Assembly: GCA_033239005.1 (NCBI GenBank)
Contig: BSQZ01000012.1
Coordinates: 62,001-126,000 of the forward strand
DNA length: 64,000 bases
Direction: 5' to 3'
Source: Lamellibrachia satsuma
Taxonomy: Eukaryota; Annelida; Polychaeta; Sabellida; Siboglinidae
Position 1 is the first letter of the stretch. Every line of letters begins with the position of its first letter. Shown here one piece after another: positions 52,250 to 63,587 of the stretch. The notes beneath the pieces were generated by a model. That model was not told where the DNA came from and searched no databases. It saw only the letters and a program-made list of their open reading frames with translations. The position numbers and the translations under genes are program-made.

Positions 52250-53885
52250 CATACATCTTTGGTGTCAACTCTGCTGATGAAATATCAGTGGGTGTCGGCG
52301 CAGTACATCATGACAAAGATGGTCACTCACGGGTCATCGCCTATGCAAGCCGAGCTTTGACCGACGTAGAGAGTCGATACTCACAGACCGAGAGAGAAGC
52401 ATTAGCTGTAACATGGGATGTCTCCACTTTCATCTGTACATCTATGGACGTCCTTTCACCATCGTAACCGATCACAAATCTCTCGAGGGCATCCTTGGCA
52501 ATCCAAACTCCAAACCACCTCTACGAATAGAACGATGGGCTCTGAAACTCCAGCAGTACGAGTACATCATTGTCTACCAACCTGGAGGAACCAATCCAGC
52601 TGACTATATGTCACGCCGTCACACTTCAGGATGTGACGTAATGGAAGAGAAGCTAAGATGGCGGATGAATATGTGAATTTACCGTTGTCAATGCTGTTCC
52701 AAAAGCCATCACTCTGGATGAAGTTGAACAAGCAACACTCAAGGATAACGAGCAAAAACAAGTTGTAAAAGTTGTATCAGGTGGACACTGGAGAATCATC
52801 CAGAAGTCTGCAGACACCAAACTCAGATCGTTCTACAACCTGCATCACGACCTGACAGTTGCCCCAAATGCGAAAATTTTTATGCGAGGTGCTTGCATTG
52901 TCGCATTGTCATTCCTGCAACATTGCAAGAACGCGCAGTTGTTCTGGCACATGAAGGGCACCAAGGGATTACAAAGACTCTCTTGCGTGAAAAGGTCTGG
53001 TTTCCAGATGACAGACAATGCAATCAAACGCTGTGATCCCTGCCAATCAGCAACACCGCGAACAGCGTATGAAAAAAAAGGAACGCCTTGGAAACAAGAA
53101 CTCAACAAGTTTCTAAGAAACTATCGTGCAACGCCTCTCACCACAACCTATCGATCGCGAGCTGAATATGAAGCTACCAGCTTTGTCTCGACCAAACGCC
53201 AGTGATCTGATCCGTGACGCAGATGACATAACCAAAGCGAGAATGAAACTCTATGCTGACAATCGCTGTCATGCCAAGCCGTGTACATTTGCGAAGGGAG
53301 ATGCTGTACTAGTTAGGCAATATAAATTGAAAAAAAACTCACACCAACATACAACCCCGAACCATATCGCATAACGCACAAAAAAGATCGATGATAACTG
53401 AATCTCGCCCAGATCATGCCGTTACAGGAATTCGTCTCATTTCAAACGAATGCCCAGTCAAACTGCAGACAACGACTATACGCGTGAAGCTGAATACGCT
53501 GAACAGGAACAATATGAACTACCGCCTGAGCATCCTCTTCCTGGGGGGCCGCCGGACCCAGTACTGCCTATAGCCGACCCAGTCGTGCTTCTAGGGGGCC
53601 GCCAGACCCTGTACCGCCTATAGCCGACCCAGTCGTGCTCCAAGGGGGCCGCCATACCCAGTACCGCCTATAGCCGACCCAGTCGTGCTTCTAGGGGGCT
53701 GCCAGACCCAGTACTGCCTATAGCCGACCCAGTCGTGCTCCAAGGGGGCCGCCAGACCCAGTACCGCCTATAGCCGACCCAGTCGTGCTCTTAGGGAGCC
53801 GCCAGACCCAGTACTGCCTATAGCCGACCCAGTCGTGCTCCTGGGGGGCCGCCAGACCCAGTACCGCCTATAGCCGACCCAGTCG
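52250..53885 (+). mobile_element. Gypsy RNase H-integrase remnant, + strand
   Basis: RNase H begins near 52260 (SADEISVGVGAVHHDKDG). A frameshift near 52425 is followed by FTIVTDHKSLEGIL and the GGTNPADYMSRRH end (52413-52676). A further frame (52882-53205) has a decayed zinc-binding segment (CDPCQSATP) and jumps to the integrase end FLRNYRATPLTTTYRS. The catalytic core (DDE) is missing between. The tail has KARMKLYADNR, FAKGDAVLVRQ and EQYELPPEHPLP. Confidence 0.7.
53540..53885 (+). repeat. 50-bp minisatellite, about seven copies
   Basis: A GC-rich 50-bp unit (GGGGGCCGCC, CTATAGCCGACCCAGTCGTG) sits inside the Pro-rich end of the Gypsy pol tail. The first unit reads on in frame as GGPPDPVLPIADPVV. 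Because 50 is not divisible by three, expansion broke the frame. Confidence 0.9.
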
Positions 53886-54239
53886 CGAGCACAGATGTCC
53901 TCGATATCTGAATGACTGCTATGTAGTGATATGAACTGTTTGTTTGTTCACACAGTTTGTTGTGAATTGTGATGTTTCTATAAACACACCTTCTTATATA
54001 CATGCAAGTTAATAATCAGATTGTTAGGTCTACCTATCTGTATAAGTTGTGTTGACAGTCAAGCCTGTTCGTCTTAATTCTCTTGAGTAAACCTACATAA
54101 TCTATAATACTTAGTAATATTTAAAATTAATGGTTATGTTTTATTCAAGGCAGGAATAGATGTAGAATCTAGTGTATTATTATTATTTGTGAAGAAACAC
54201 ATTTCAGTGGTGACACTTGTCGGAAAGAATCTTGTCACA

Positions 54240-54620
54240 ATGTCTTGATGACAATCTATCATATGGTGTAACGGTATAAGTAGCCAGTGCACACATTACT
54301 GTTCGCATGATGTCCGAGTTGGTACGATCACATATGGACGCAATCGCCGAGACATCAGGGGTACAGAATCCCAAGAACAGCCGTTAAATGTGGACTTGGA
54401 CAGTGCTGGTGCATCAGAGATGCCAGCAGCACAACCGAAAACACCAGCTAGACAGCTGCATGTTTCTGGGGCTGATCATGCTGAACAGTCAGATGTGTCT
54501 GCTGAACTTGCCAAGTCTATAAAAGCTCACACACCAGAGAAGAGTGGCTCGACTTCAATACTCAGACGCCCAAAGCATCTGCGAAAGTCAAATATCAGAC
54601 TTCAGGACTATAATTAAGTT
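54240..54620 (+). pseudogene. Probable Gypsy pol C-terminal tail
   Basis: A frame at 54390-54617 ends RRPKHLRKSNIRLQDYN, resembling the basic RLxDY tail at the end of many Gypsy polyproteins. Preceded by Ser/Ala/Pro-rich sequence. Weak evidence. Confidence 0.35.
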
Positions 54621-54954
54621 GCAATGCAACTTGGAACATTCCATCTGTGAACATCTAAACTGTGAACATTCAAATATTGAGTTTCACTTGTCAGTTTCAG
54701 TTAAACTAGCTATCTTTTAGGTACTGTGCTTTGCTAATGTGGATTTATTATGATTATTATTTGATGTCAAATTAACATTTAGAACAAGTTTCTTGTTTAC
54801 GTTGGAGAGATGTAACGAAATAATGCCTTCTCCTGGCAACTGTATGCTCCCGTGCTGTCATTGTATTGATGTCGTCAGTGCCTGTCGGTCGTTCTGGCTT
54901 GTGACGATTAAAACAAGTAACGTAATGAAATGTTCGGATGACACAATTTAGCAA

Positions 54955-55440
54955 GCATTTAGCAAGGTTAACAATGATGATGATAACAAAATTTACAAAA
55001 CGATCTAGACAAATTAGTTAAATGGTCTGAAAATGGCAGATGTTATTATATTTGGGGAAACGTAAAAAATATATACAGGACACTAGAACTTGGATGTAAA
55101 CTATAAAATGGGAGATACTGTTCTAGCCGAGGTACTACTGTAAAAGAAAAGGATTTAGGAATAACAATAAGTGCTAATATGAAAGTTTTAGAGCAATGCG
55201 GTATTGCAGCTTCAAAGGGTAATCAAATTCTTGGGTTGATTAGGAGAAATATAACATACAAGGAAAAAAGGTAATTATACATCTGTATAAAGCAATAGTT
55301 AGGCCTCGTTTAGAATATGGTATACAAGCGTGGATACAATATCGTAAGAAGGATATAGATACGCTTGAACGAATACAGAGAAGAGCAACTAAGATGATTC
55401 CAGAACTGAGAAACCTTTGTTATGAAGAACGCCTAAAAGA
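54955..55440 (+). mobile_element. LINE fragment (same family as 15.7-17.2 kb)
   Basis: The + strand holds frames with WSENGRCYY-type decay, MGDTVL, VKEKDLGITISANMKVLEQC, ILGLIRRNITYK and RATKMIPEL. It matches the + copy at 16.3-16.7 kb with frameshifts. It runs directly into the 62-bp satellite. Confidence 0.85.
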
Positions 55441-55780
55441 GTGTGGCACACTACTACACGTAGTGAAATGAGAGACCTTTGTTATGAAGAACGCCTAAAA
55501 GAGTGTGGCACACTACTACACGTAGTGAAATGAGAGACCTTTGTTATGAAGAACGCCTAAAAGAGTGTGGCACACTACTACACGTAGTGAAATGAGAGAC
55601 CTTTGTTATGAAGAACGCCTAAAAGAGTGTGGCACACTACTACACGTAGTGAAATGAGAGACCTTTGTTATGAAGAACGCCTAAAAGAGTGTGGCACACT
55701 ACTACACGTAGTGAAATGAGAGACCTTTGTTATGAGAACGCCTAAAAGAATGTGGCACACTACTACACGTAGTGAAATGC
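55440..55780 (+). repeat. 62-bp satellite derived from LINE RT end, six copies
   Basis: The unit starts GAGACCTTTGTTATGAAGAA, equal to the LINE codons for the LCYEERLKECG region, and ends with CACACTACTACACGTAGTG. It is a tandem amplification of a LINE piece plus about 25 bp of non-LINE sequence. Confidence 0.9.
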
Positions 55781-56019
55781 ATGACAATAACACTAAAGAT
55801 AGTTTCGTAGGCAAGGTCAGTTGAGTATGTCACGGGTGAAGCGTAATGCTCTCTGAATGGTCCAAAGGCCCGGATGTGGCGCTGTATGAAAAGGCACATT
55901 TGTTTACCTTTACGGATGAATGCTAACTGACAGTTCAACAGCACTTCGACTCACCCATTCCTAACAGAAAACATCTTACATTAAATTGAAAATAACAGGC
56001 AAATGTTTCCAACTCCTCG

Positions 56020-56230
56020 TCACCAACCACACTCGTCATCACCAACCAACACGTTATCACCAACCAACTCCTCGTCACCAACCAACTGCTCATCACCAAC
56101 CAACTCCTCTTCACCAACCAACTCCTCGTCACCAACCACACTCGACATCACCAACCAACTCCTCATCACCAACCAACTCCTCGTCACCAACCAACTCCTC
56201 GTCACCAACCGACTCCTCGTCACCAGGACC
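56020..56230 (+). repeat. CACCAACCAACTCCTCGT-type minisatellite
   Basis: About twelve copies of an 18-bp unit (TCACCAACCAACTCCTCG), 120 bases upstream of the kringle acceptor at 56350. Open Ser/Pro/Thr-rich frames arise from it. Confidence 0.9.
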
Positions 56231-56350
56231 TACTGCATGGTGACGGGGCAAGCACCGTTTGAGCGACCGTGCCAGATCAACGGCTGTTATTGGTTATTTA
56301 GCTGTACACACCAATGTAACAACACCTGCCGTTTGTTTGGCTTCCTGCAG

Positions 56351-56519
56351 GAAAACGTCGACCACTGTGGAGACGACTGCAATAAGATGGTGGACGGATC
56401 AATCGAAGAATCAAACAACTACTGCCGCAATCCTGGCGGCAAGAAGGAAAGACCGTGGTGTTATAAACATCCAGGCGTGTGGGAGTATTGCGCAGTTCCA
56501 CAGTGTTCACCTGGAACAG
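56351..56519 (+). CDS. Kringle exon, second half (second gene)
   Basis: The acceptor TTCCTGCAG ends at 56350 and the donor GTAAGA begins at 56520. At 169 nt it is phase 0 in and phase 1 out, the same length as 2625-2793. It encodes [28 protein letters not shown] and WEYCAVPQC, so all core kringle motifs are intact. It pairs with 39515-39612. One extra cysteine pair (HCGDDC) near the start is unusual for kringles. Confidence 0.9.
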
Positions 56520-56979
56520 GTAAGAAAATAGCAGCACACGCTAAAATTCAACTAAAAATAGTTATAGTTGACACAGGACGTGAGCTACATTTACAAGCGA
56601 AATGGTTATTTGTTATGGGTTAACATCGACTATCCGTGATGTGGCGCCACCGTTTTTCACACACGAGTGAACTGGGAATCATTAAAAAAAAATTATTGTG
56701 CCGAATTTCATTGGTTACCTAGAATTTGGGAAACCAATGAAATTGATTCTCGTATCAATAACTCTTGAGTTGTGCGAAAATGTTCTAACCTTATACAATG
56801 CATTCAAAACAAGTTTTAACTTCACTTATATTGACAAGAGTCACACAATAATTAGTTCTGCGGCCATTGTGGAATTCAAACTTTTACCCCTTCTCTATCT
56901 AGCAATGAGCAATCACATTCTAACTACATCTGGTTTGACACGTCCCAAAATGCAGACTCAACTTTAGGCCCAAACCCAA

Positions 56980-57206
<227 letters not shown>

Positions 57207-57214
57207 ACTTAAAA

Positions 57215-58960
57215 AGGAATTTGGTAAATACCAATAGCGTTAAGAGAACCGACAAAGCAACCCAATTAAAGGCACCTATTCAATCCAACAACACAGATAT
57301 CATATTTCTAGTTGATGAGGCCATCAGAAAGGACATGAGTGGCCATGCTGGTGCATATATTTTACATCTTATTATTGACCCCCAAAACGACCACCTTCAA
57401 TCTGTTGAAGCTCTCCGTGAATCCCTAACTAAACTATGCAGAACAACTCCCCCTAATGTAGTCATGGCTGAAGATTTTAACCTCCTTGAAATAAGTAAAG
57501 AATCTGAAAAACATGGTAAACGACCCCACACGTATCGCTCAAACCTCAAATCCATCCATTATCATCAACACTCATGCCACTCCTAGTATGAGTGATCATG
57601 AATCCATGACTTTCAATGTTAACTTAAACACAGTTCGCAACAGGAAACATCCCACAAAGTTTTTAGTTACAAATCAGCAGACTGGGATCAACTTAAGACG
57701 GCATTGACAAACTAAGTACTGAATATTTCGACACGGACCCCAACTCACAGGACATATGCACAAACTGGACCTTCTTCCACGAACGACTGACTACTTTGAT
57801 TAACAATAACATACCTAGCTGACACACCGAACTTAAACTCACCTTCCCTGGGTAACACGTGAACTTAATGGAATGCAGAGAAAACAGGCCACAAAAAGGC
57901 AAACCAAACTGGAATAAACTGCAACTGGGAAAATTTCAGGAACTCCGAAAGCAAGCTACTAATGCATTAGCAAACTCTTACAAACATTATGTTAACAACC
58001 ACATTGGAGACAGCCTGAACACTAACACAAAACGATTCTGGTCATTTAGTAAGGCAAATAAACGAGAAAACATCGGCATTCCCACACTTCAAGTAAACGA
58101 CCAACCAATAATAAACGATCGCGAAAAGCAAATGCCCTTAATAACCCAATTGTCCTCCTACGGAATCACTGAAAGCATGTGTCACACAGGGCTCAGTTCT
58201 AGGATCTGTCCTCTTCTTGCTCTACATAAATAACGTAGACGGGAGCATTAAAGCTCATATACGTCTTTTTGCAGATGACAATATTATATATCGTAACATT
58301 TATTCCAAAACTGACTACGGAATTCTCCAAATTGACCTCAACAAACTCCAAACATGGTCAAACAAATGGCAAATGGAATTTTATGTACCTAAATGCGTCC
58401 ACATTCCAATAAAAAAAATTAAACCCAGCTCACACAAGTATTCACTTTTTGACCAGACACTTTTTACAGTATCCAACCACCCATATATCGGAGTAAAATT
58501 AGATTCCAAATTAACCTGGGAAAATGTCACTGACGTAACTCAAAATCTTCGAAAGTTCTAGGCATGATTAAAATAACTTTTGGCCCATGTAAACTCAAAG
58601 TCAAAGAAACAACCTACAACATGACAAAATTCAAGTACTCGTCGCCCATATAGAATCCTCACACTACCACACAAATTAAAAGCCTTGAAAGAGTACAACA
58701 CTGTGCTGCTAGATTTGTTAAAAATTACATTAGACGGAACACGAATCCAACAGATCCAATAACTACCCTTGAATCAAGACGTATTATTAAACAAGCCACG
58801 ACCTTCTACAACATTCTACATAGCATTATAGAGATAACCCCCCCCCCCATACAGGCCGACTAACCCGCTCTCGAAGCCAAGCACACTGCGTAGCCCCTAT
58901 GTGTCGCATAAATGCAGTGATTTTTTGTTTTTATCCCCGAGCAATTCACATATGGAATAT
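57215..58960 (+). mobile_element. LINE (Jockey/RTE-like) fragments, + strand
   Basis: The endonuclease part (57221-57586) has IFLVDEAIRKDMSGHAGAYI and VVMAEDFN in place of GDFN. The linker is at 57859-58130 (ANSYKHYVNNHIGD, RFWSFSKAN). The RT box GSVLGSVLFLLYINNVD is near 58195, the catalytic RLFADDNIIY near 58262, and the rest runs to about 58850. The RT fingers/palm start is missing near 58135-58180, so the copy is internally deleted as well as frameshifted. Confidence 0.8.
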
Positions 58961-58962
58961 AT

Positions 58963-58989
58963 GACGTATATATATATATATATATATAC

Positions 58990-59035
<46 letters not shown>
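58963..59035. repeat. (TA)n microsatellite
   Basis: TA repeats with a CG interruption, directly after the LINE tail. Confidence 0.95.
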
Positions 59036-59037
<2 letters not shown>

Positions 59038-59730
59038 GATATGTATTCGATGAGTTAGCCAAATCCCTGGAGAGAGCGAAATTATATAATTTTATATCTC
59101 ATATAGGTATGCATCGGGTTTCTGTCACAATGGAACCTATGCTCTGACTGCAAGCAGTGGTGTGTGCGACAAACGGTGGCGTCGCATCCCAGAACTTGAA
59201 TAATCGAGACTATTATCTCAAGTCTCAAGTAATTATACTCCAAGCAGCCCCATCTTGGGCTAACGCAGGAATATGTGGTGGTCTGTGCGCATGCGTTGTA
59301 GGTAGTTCATGCAACAACTAAACATCTAAGCTCGTAATTTTAATATTAATCAAATGTTTATTTATTGTTTGGGTTGGTGGGTGGTAACTGTCGCTGTCAT
59401 GCCTCACTCTCCATTGACAGCTCACACTAGCTTAATGTTAGTCAAAGTTTTGAATAAGTGGAAACTGTCCCTGCCGTGCCTTACACTCCATAGACAGCTT
59501 CTACACACTAGAATCAGCTTCCGTTGTTGTATATGTTATTATATGCAACTTAGGTGAGACTGTGTGGTGACGGGAGCTTCTCGATAGCTTCTTCAAAGGA
59601 TGTTGAGTTTTTTATGTTAGTACTTTTCGGTGAGGCCAGTAAACAAAGAATTTTCACCGTCTTATTAAGGCGACTTCGTCAGTACTAATGACATAATGTT
59701 CGGTTGACGTCATCATACGTAAATATACCA
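59036..59730. other. No gene recognised
   Basis: Contains a short direct repeat around 59380-59520 (CTCCATTGACAGCT and CTCCATAGACAGCT). Nothing coding is supported. Confidence 0.4.
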
Positions 59731-59734
59731 GCAG

Positions 59735-60775
59735 AGGTTTGGTGAAGCCATGGGCAGTCCAGTACCCTCGTTGTTGTGGTGAACCTGTACATGGAGGACT
59801 TGGAACAAAAAAATTGCCACGAGCCCAGATGAAAAGTATGTCATTTGTCAAGTACACACAGGCAAGGCAGATGAATTACAACAACATATGAACACGGTCG
59901 ACCCCACAGGTAACATAAGATTCACAAGAGAATATGAAGAAAACAACCACATTGCCATTCCTTGATGACAAATTTAACAACAAGGACGATGGCAGTGTGA
60001 AGCCCACAGTTTACAGAAAGAAGACCCACATTGACCATTATCTGAACTTCGCATCCCACCACTCCATGCACCAGAAGTTAGGAATAGTCAGAACCCTTGT
60101 GAACAGCTGTGATATGATAACGTCAGAGGAACGGGAAAAGAAGGAAGAGGAAGAATACTGGGAAGGCTATCCGTCCTGGGCTTGAAAAAGGACACGAAAA
60201 AGGGGAGGGAAAACAACAGACAAGAGAAAAAGGACAAAAACTAAAGAAACTAGGTTGTCATCCCATACATAGAAGGTGTCTCAGAGAGGGTTGACCGGGT
60301 ACTGAAGAAATACGGGGTGGCCACAGTCATGCGTCCCACATAATACTGAGACGTCTGTTAGTGCACCCAAAGGACAAAGTAGAACCGGAAGAACAGGATG
60401 AACCAGTCTACCAAATATCGTGTAAGAGTTGTGGCGCAGCCTATATAAGAGAGACAGTGAGATTCTTTATGACCAGACTAAATGAACACTAGGAAGATGT
60501 AGAGAATGCACCAAAAGAACAATAAGCGAACAGGGAAAAGAAGCGGACGCAGTCCACCAACAACAAATCCGCCCTCACAGACCACACGACCACTGGAAAC
60601 CACTTCATAGACTGGGAGGGGGGCAACATTGATAGATAGGGGGTCACACAGAAGAAAAGACTTGTGAGAGAGGTCATACGAATACGTAAAACCAAGGCAG
60701 CGATCAACCGAGTGGAGGGCAATTACGAACTTCCTCATCTGTAAGATGAAGTCATCTGACCAGTACGTCATTAGT
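59735..60775 (+). mobile_element. Penelope-like element, RT end and GIY-YIG endonuclease
   Basis: In shifting + frames: MGSPVPSLLW and YMEDLEQK-like sequence near 59748-59810, the end of RT including the NLYMEDFE-type block. ADELQQHMNTVDP and FTREYEENNH follow near 59868-59945. TTLPFLDDKFNNKDDGSVKP and THIDHYLNFASHH lie near 59940-60065. A C-terminal GIY-YIG-type segment CKSCGAAYIRETVRF is near 60420, in which the Gly of YIGxT is Arg. This order is specific to Penelope elements. All frames are broken. Confidence 0.75.
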
Positions 60776-60974
60776 AGTAATAACGTCGCCTTGATGAGAC
60801 AATGATACTTACTACTGGGGTATAAACAAGTTTTGGATATGTTAAAATAATTATTTCAACCACCTCAGTAAGGGACCTTTATCTGCACAGTGTTTAGCAA
60901 TATCATAATTTCATCGGATTGTAAGCCTTAGAATGCAACTTTCTACATTATGCGTGTGTTATTTGTAATTGTAG

Positions 60975-61074
60975 AGCCACTGGAATGTTTACTGACGAAC
61001 AAAGGTTCCGAATACTTCGGACACGTCAAAAGAACTAAACAGGGCAAACCTGCAAGAAATGGAGTCAACAAACA
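60975..61074 (+). pseudogene. Kringle exon, first half, one base short
   Basis: The acceptor AATTGTAG ends at 60974 and the donor GTAGGT begins at 61075. It encodes PLECLLTNKGSEYFGHV and RTKQGK, and then the frame slips before the conserved cysteine and KKWS motif. The length is 100 nt, against 101 nt for the equivalent exon at 1416. Its second half is not in the remaining window. It may be a dying exon of the third kringle, or a single-base sequence error. Confidence 0.7.
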
Positions 61075-61139
61075 GTAGGTGTTATTATTAAAAATAACCA
61101 ATCCTGGAATGCACATATTCCTTATCCTTTTTGCAATGA

Positions 61140-61200
61140 ATAGTTGTGTGTGCGTGCGTGCGTATGTGGGTGGGTGCGTGTGTGCGTGCTTGCGTGTACG
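61140..61200 (+). repeat. GTGCGTG-type tract
   Basis: A short alternating GT/CGTG tract shortly after the kringle half-exon. Confidence 0.8.
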
Positions 61201-61519
61201 TATAATATGTCATATATCATTCTATGGACGACAATTGGTCCTTAGAACAGACTTGTCTTCAGACACACTGTACGGTGCTCACAACACAGAAGCCAAAACA
61301 ATTACTTCCATACTTATCTACCAGGTGGCAGGCCTGTATGGTTAGGATTTAGAGGCTGTGCTAACCACTACGTGGCAGCAGTGTTGCCTCGGTATGGCAG
61401 ACTAGGAATACACGACACAATACACAGCTTGCTGTTAATGTTATATTATTGAGTAATGGTTAAAATTGTGAGTTTGTAACTTGCAGTCACGTACACATAC
61501 GCAGCACTAGAGACCAGGA

Positions 61520-61610
61520 GACCTAGAAGAGACTAAACAGAAGTGTTTGACATATTGAATGGCTATGAGGATATTGATAGGTGTATGTTCTTCAAACTTA
61601 AAGTCATGTT
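61520..61610 (+). mobile_element. Short LINE scrap
   Basis: GAAGTGTTTGACATATTGAA then GGCTATGAGGATATTGATAG matches the LINE segment near 16755 (EVFKILNGYENID) in + orientation, about 90 bp only. Confidence 0.6.
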
Positions 61611-61799
61611 TTCGGCCTATGCACATATAAGAGTTAATAAAACATAACAATTTGTAACTACAATTCAGAACATCACGCCAGTGGTTTACTTGTTGAATAT
61701 ACAACATCTTAATTTCATATGCCGCACCATGCTATTAGATACCACTATGTCACAAGTGCGGTATTCTGGTAATATTCGCTCGCCAAATCAAAACATTTT

Positions 61800-63365
61800 C
61801 GTATTTAACAAGATTTAACAAGATTGCCATCCAAGGCAAAGGCCCAGATGGCAAGTGGACAAGGAAGCCATTGGTTTATCGAGAGTCCAACATTTTTAAT
61901 CTGTGTGTAATCAGCTCTCCTGATATATGTGTCAACCTTGTTCACGTTGCGAGCATTTACACAATATGTAGATAATTTGTTCCATTCATTGATTGTCCTC
62001 TGTGAGAATGAGTACTTCCTGATATCCAATCTACGCTGATCCTTTACTAATGTTACCTCATGTCCTTTAGTTATGTTATCTTTCTTGAGTGACAAACAAT
62101 TCTATCAACATTTTTATACCCAGTCAATATCTTAAAAACTCTCATCTTAACCACCTTATCTCTACGGTTGTCTAGCCTCATTATTTCAGTCGTTCTTTGT
62201 AACTAAGGTCTCTCAGTTCTGGACTTATTTTAATTATTCTCCTCTGTATTCTTTCAAGAGTATCTATATCTTTAAGATATGGTTTCCATGCTTGTATACT
62301 GTAATCTAAATGAGGTCTAACTATTGCTTTATACAAAGATATAATTAGTTTTTTTCTTGTATGTTATATTTATCCTAAACAACCCACTAATTTGAAATTT
62401 GATTACCCTTTGAAGCTGCAATACCACACTGTTCTGAAACTTTTTCATCAGTGCTTATTGTAACTACTTTTCATTTACAGTAGTACCTAGTGTCTCCCAT
62501 TTTATGGTTTACATCCAAGTTCCCATGTCCTGTATATAGGCATTTACATTTCCCAAAATTGAACATCTGCCATTTCTCAAACCATTAAACTAATTTGTTT
62601 AGATCGTTGTAAAATCGTTTTGAAAATGTTGTTTATCACCATCATTCTTCTAAACACTTTTGTGTCATCCGCAATTTTCAGTACGTTGGTTATTATATTA
62701 TTGTCAAAGTCATTGATATATATTAAGAATAATAACGGTCCTAATAATAATTCTTGTGGTACCCCATTGAAAACCGATTTCCAGTTTGAAACCTCCCCAT
62801 CTGCTACAACACGCTTCTGTCAGTCAGCCATTGTTCTACCCAGTCGCTTATGCCATCCCCGATACCACGGGCTTTTAATTTAATTAGCAATCTTTGATGT
62901 GGCACTTTGTCAAAAGCTTTCTGAAAATCTAAGTATATAATATCTACTGGCGATCCCTCATCTATCCAATCAGTGATTTCTTCCAAAAAAACATAACATA
63001 TATGTTAAGCATTACCTCGCTTTTAGGAATCTATGTTGAGATGGATTTAATAATTTATGCCTAGGTCTTTGATTAACCTTTCTAATAATTTTTACAAATC
63101 ACTAATGTTAAAACTCACTGGAACCCTTTTTAAATAATGGTATGATGTTTGCTTATTTCCATTCAAAAGGAACCACTACCTCTGTTAATGACAGGTTGAA
63201 CACTCTTGCAAGTGGTATACTAATTTGTTCTACTGTTTCCATTAGTAGTTTTGGAGAAATTCCATCCACTCCATGTGATTTATTGTCTTTCATTGCCTTT
63301 ATTTTCTCAGCTACTATTTCTGGAGTTACAATTAACTGCCTTAAATATTCCGATTTAACCTCATA
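61800..63365 (-). mobile_element. LINE fragment, minus strand (same family as 15.7-17.2 kb)
   Basis: Read on minus from 63365 to 61800. The part before RT has IVAEKIKAMKDNK. Then come IDEGSPVDIIYLDFQKAFDKVPHQRLL (about 62945) and VEQWLTDR, followed by GVPQ, LGPLLFLI- and FLMTQKC-like decayed boxes. It ends with DIRKYSFSQRTINEWN (about 62000) and the 3' UTR with GATAAACCAATGGCTTCC. Frameshifts are scattered. Confidence 0.82.
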
Positions 63366-63369
63366 AAAA

Positions 63370-63587
63370 ACGAGTCTACCACGTATGAGTAAAATACGGT
63401 GAACATCACAGGGCGGAAGTCTTCCTCGACGAAGTCAACGGCCAGGACGGAAGGGCTCCAAGATGAGATCAACGACCACATGTTCAGGACCAAGGCGAGC
63501 CACACTTTTTTGGTGGATAACGGATGTCGTCAACCAGCCTGGAGAGGGATGGGCTCCGCTAGGTTGTAAATCTGCCCTAGACACACC
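63370..63587. other. No gene recognised (LINE 5' region?)
   Basis: GC-richer sequence before the next LINE frame, possibly its 5' UTR. Confidence 0.35.

Noticed and set aside
55986..56623. Ser/Pro/Thr-rich protein continuing into the kringle
   Set aside because: The Pro/Ser part is the 18-bp minisatellite. A good acceptor at 56350 and the exact 169-nt exon length show that the kringle exon starts later.
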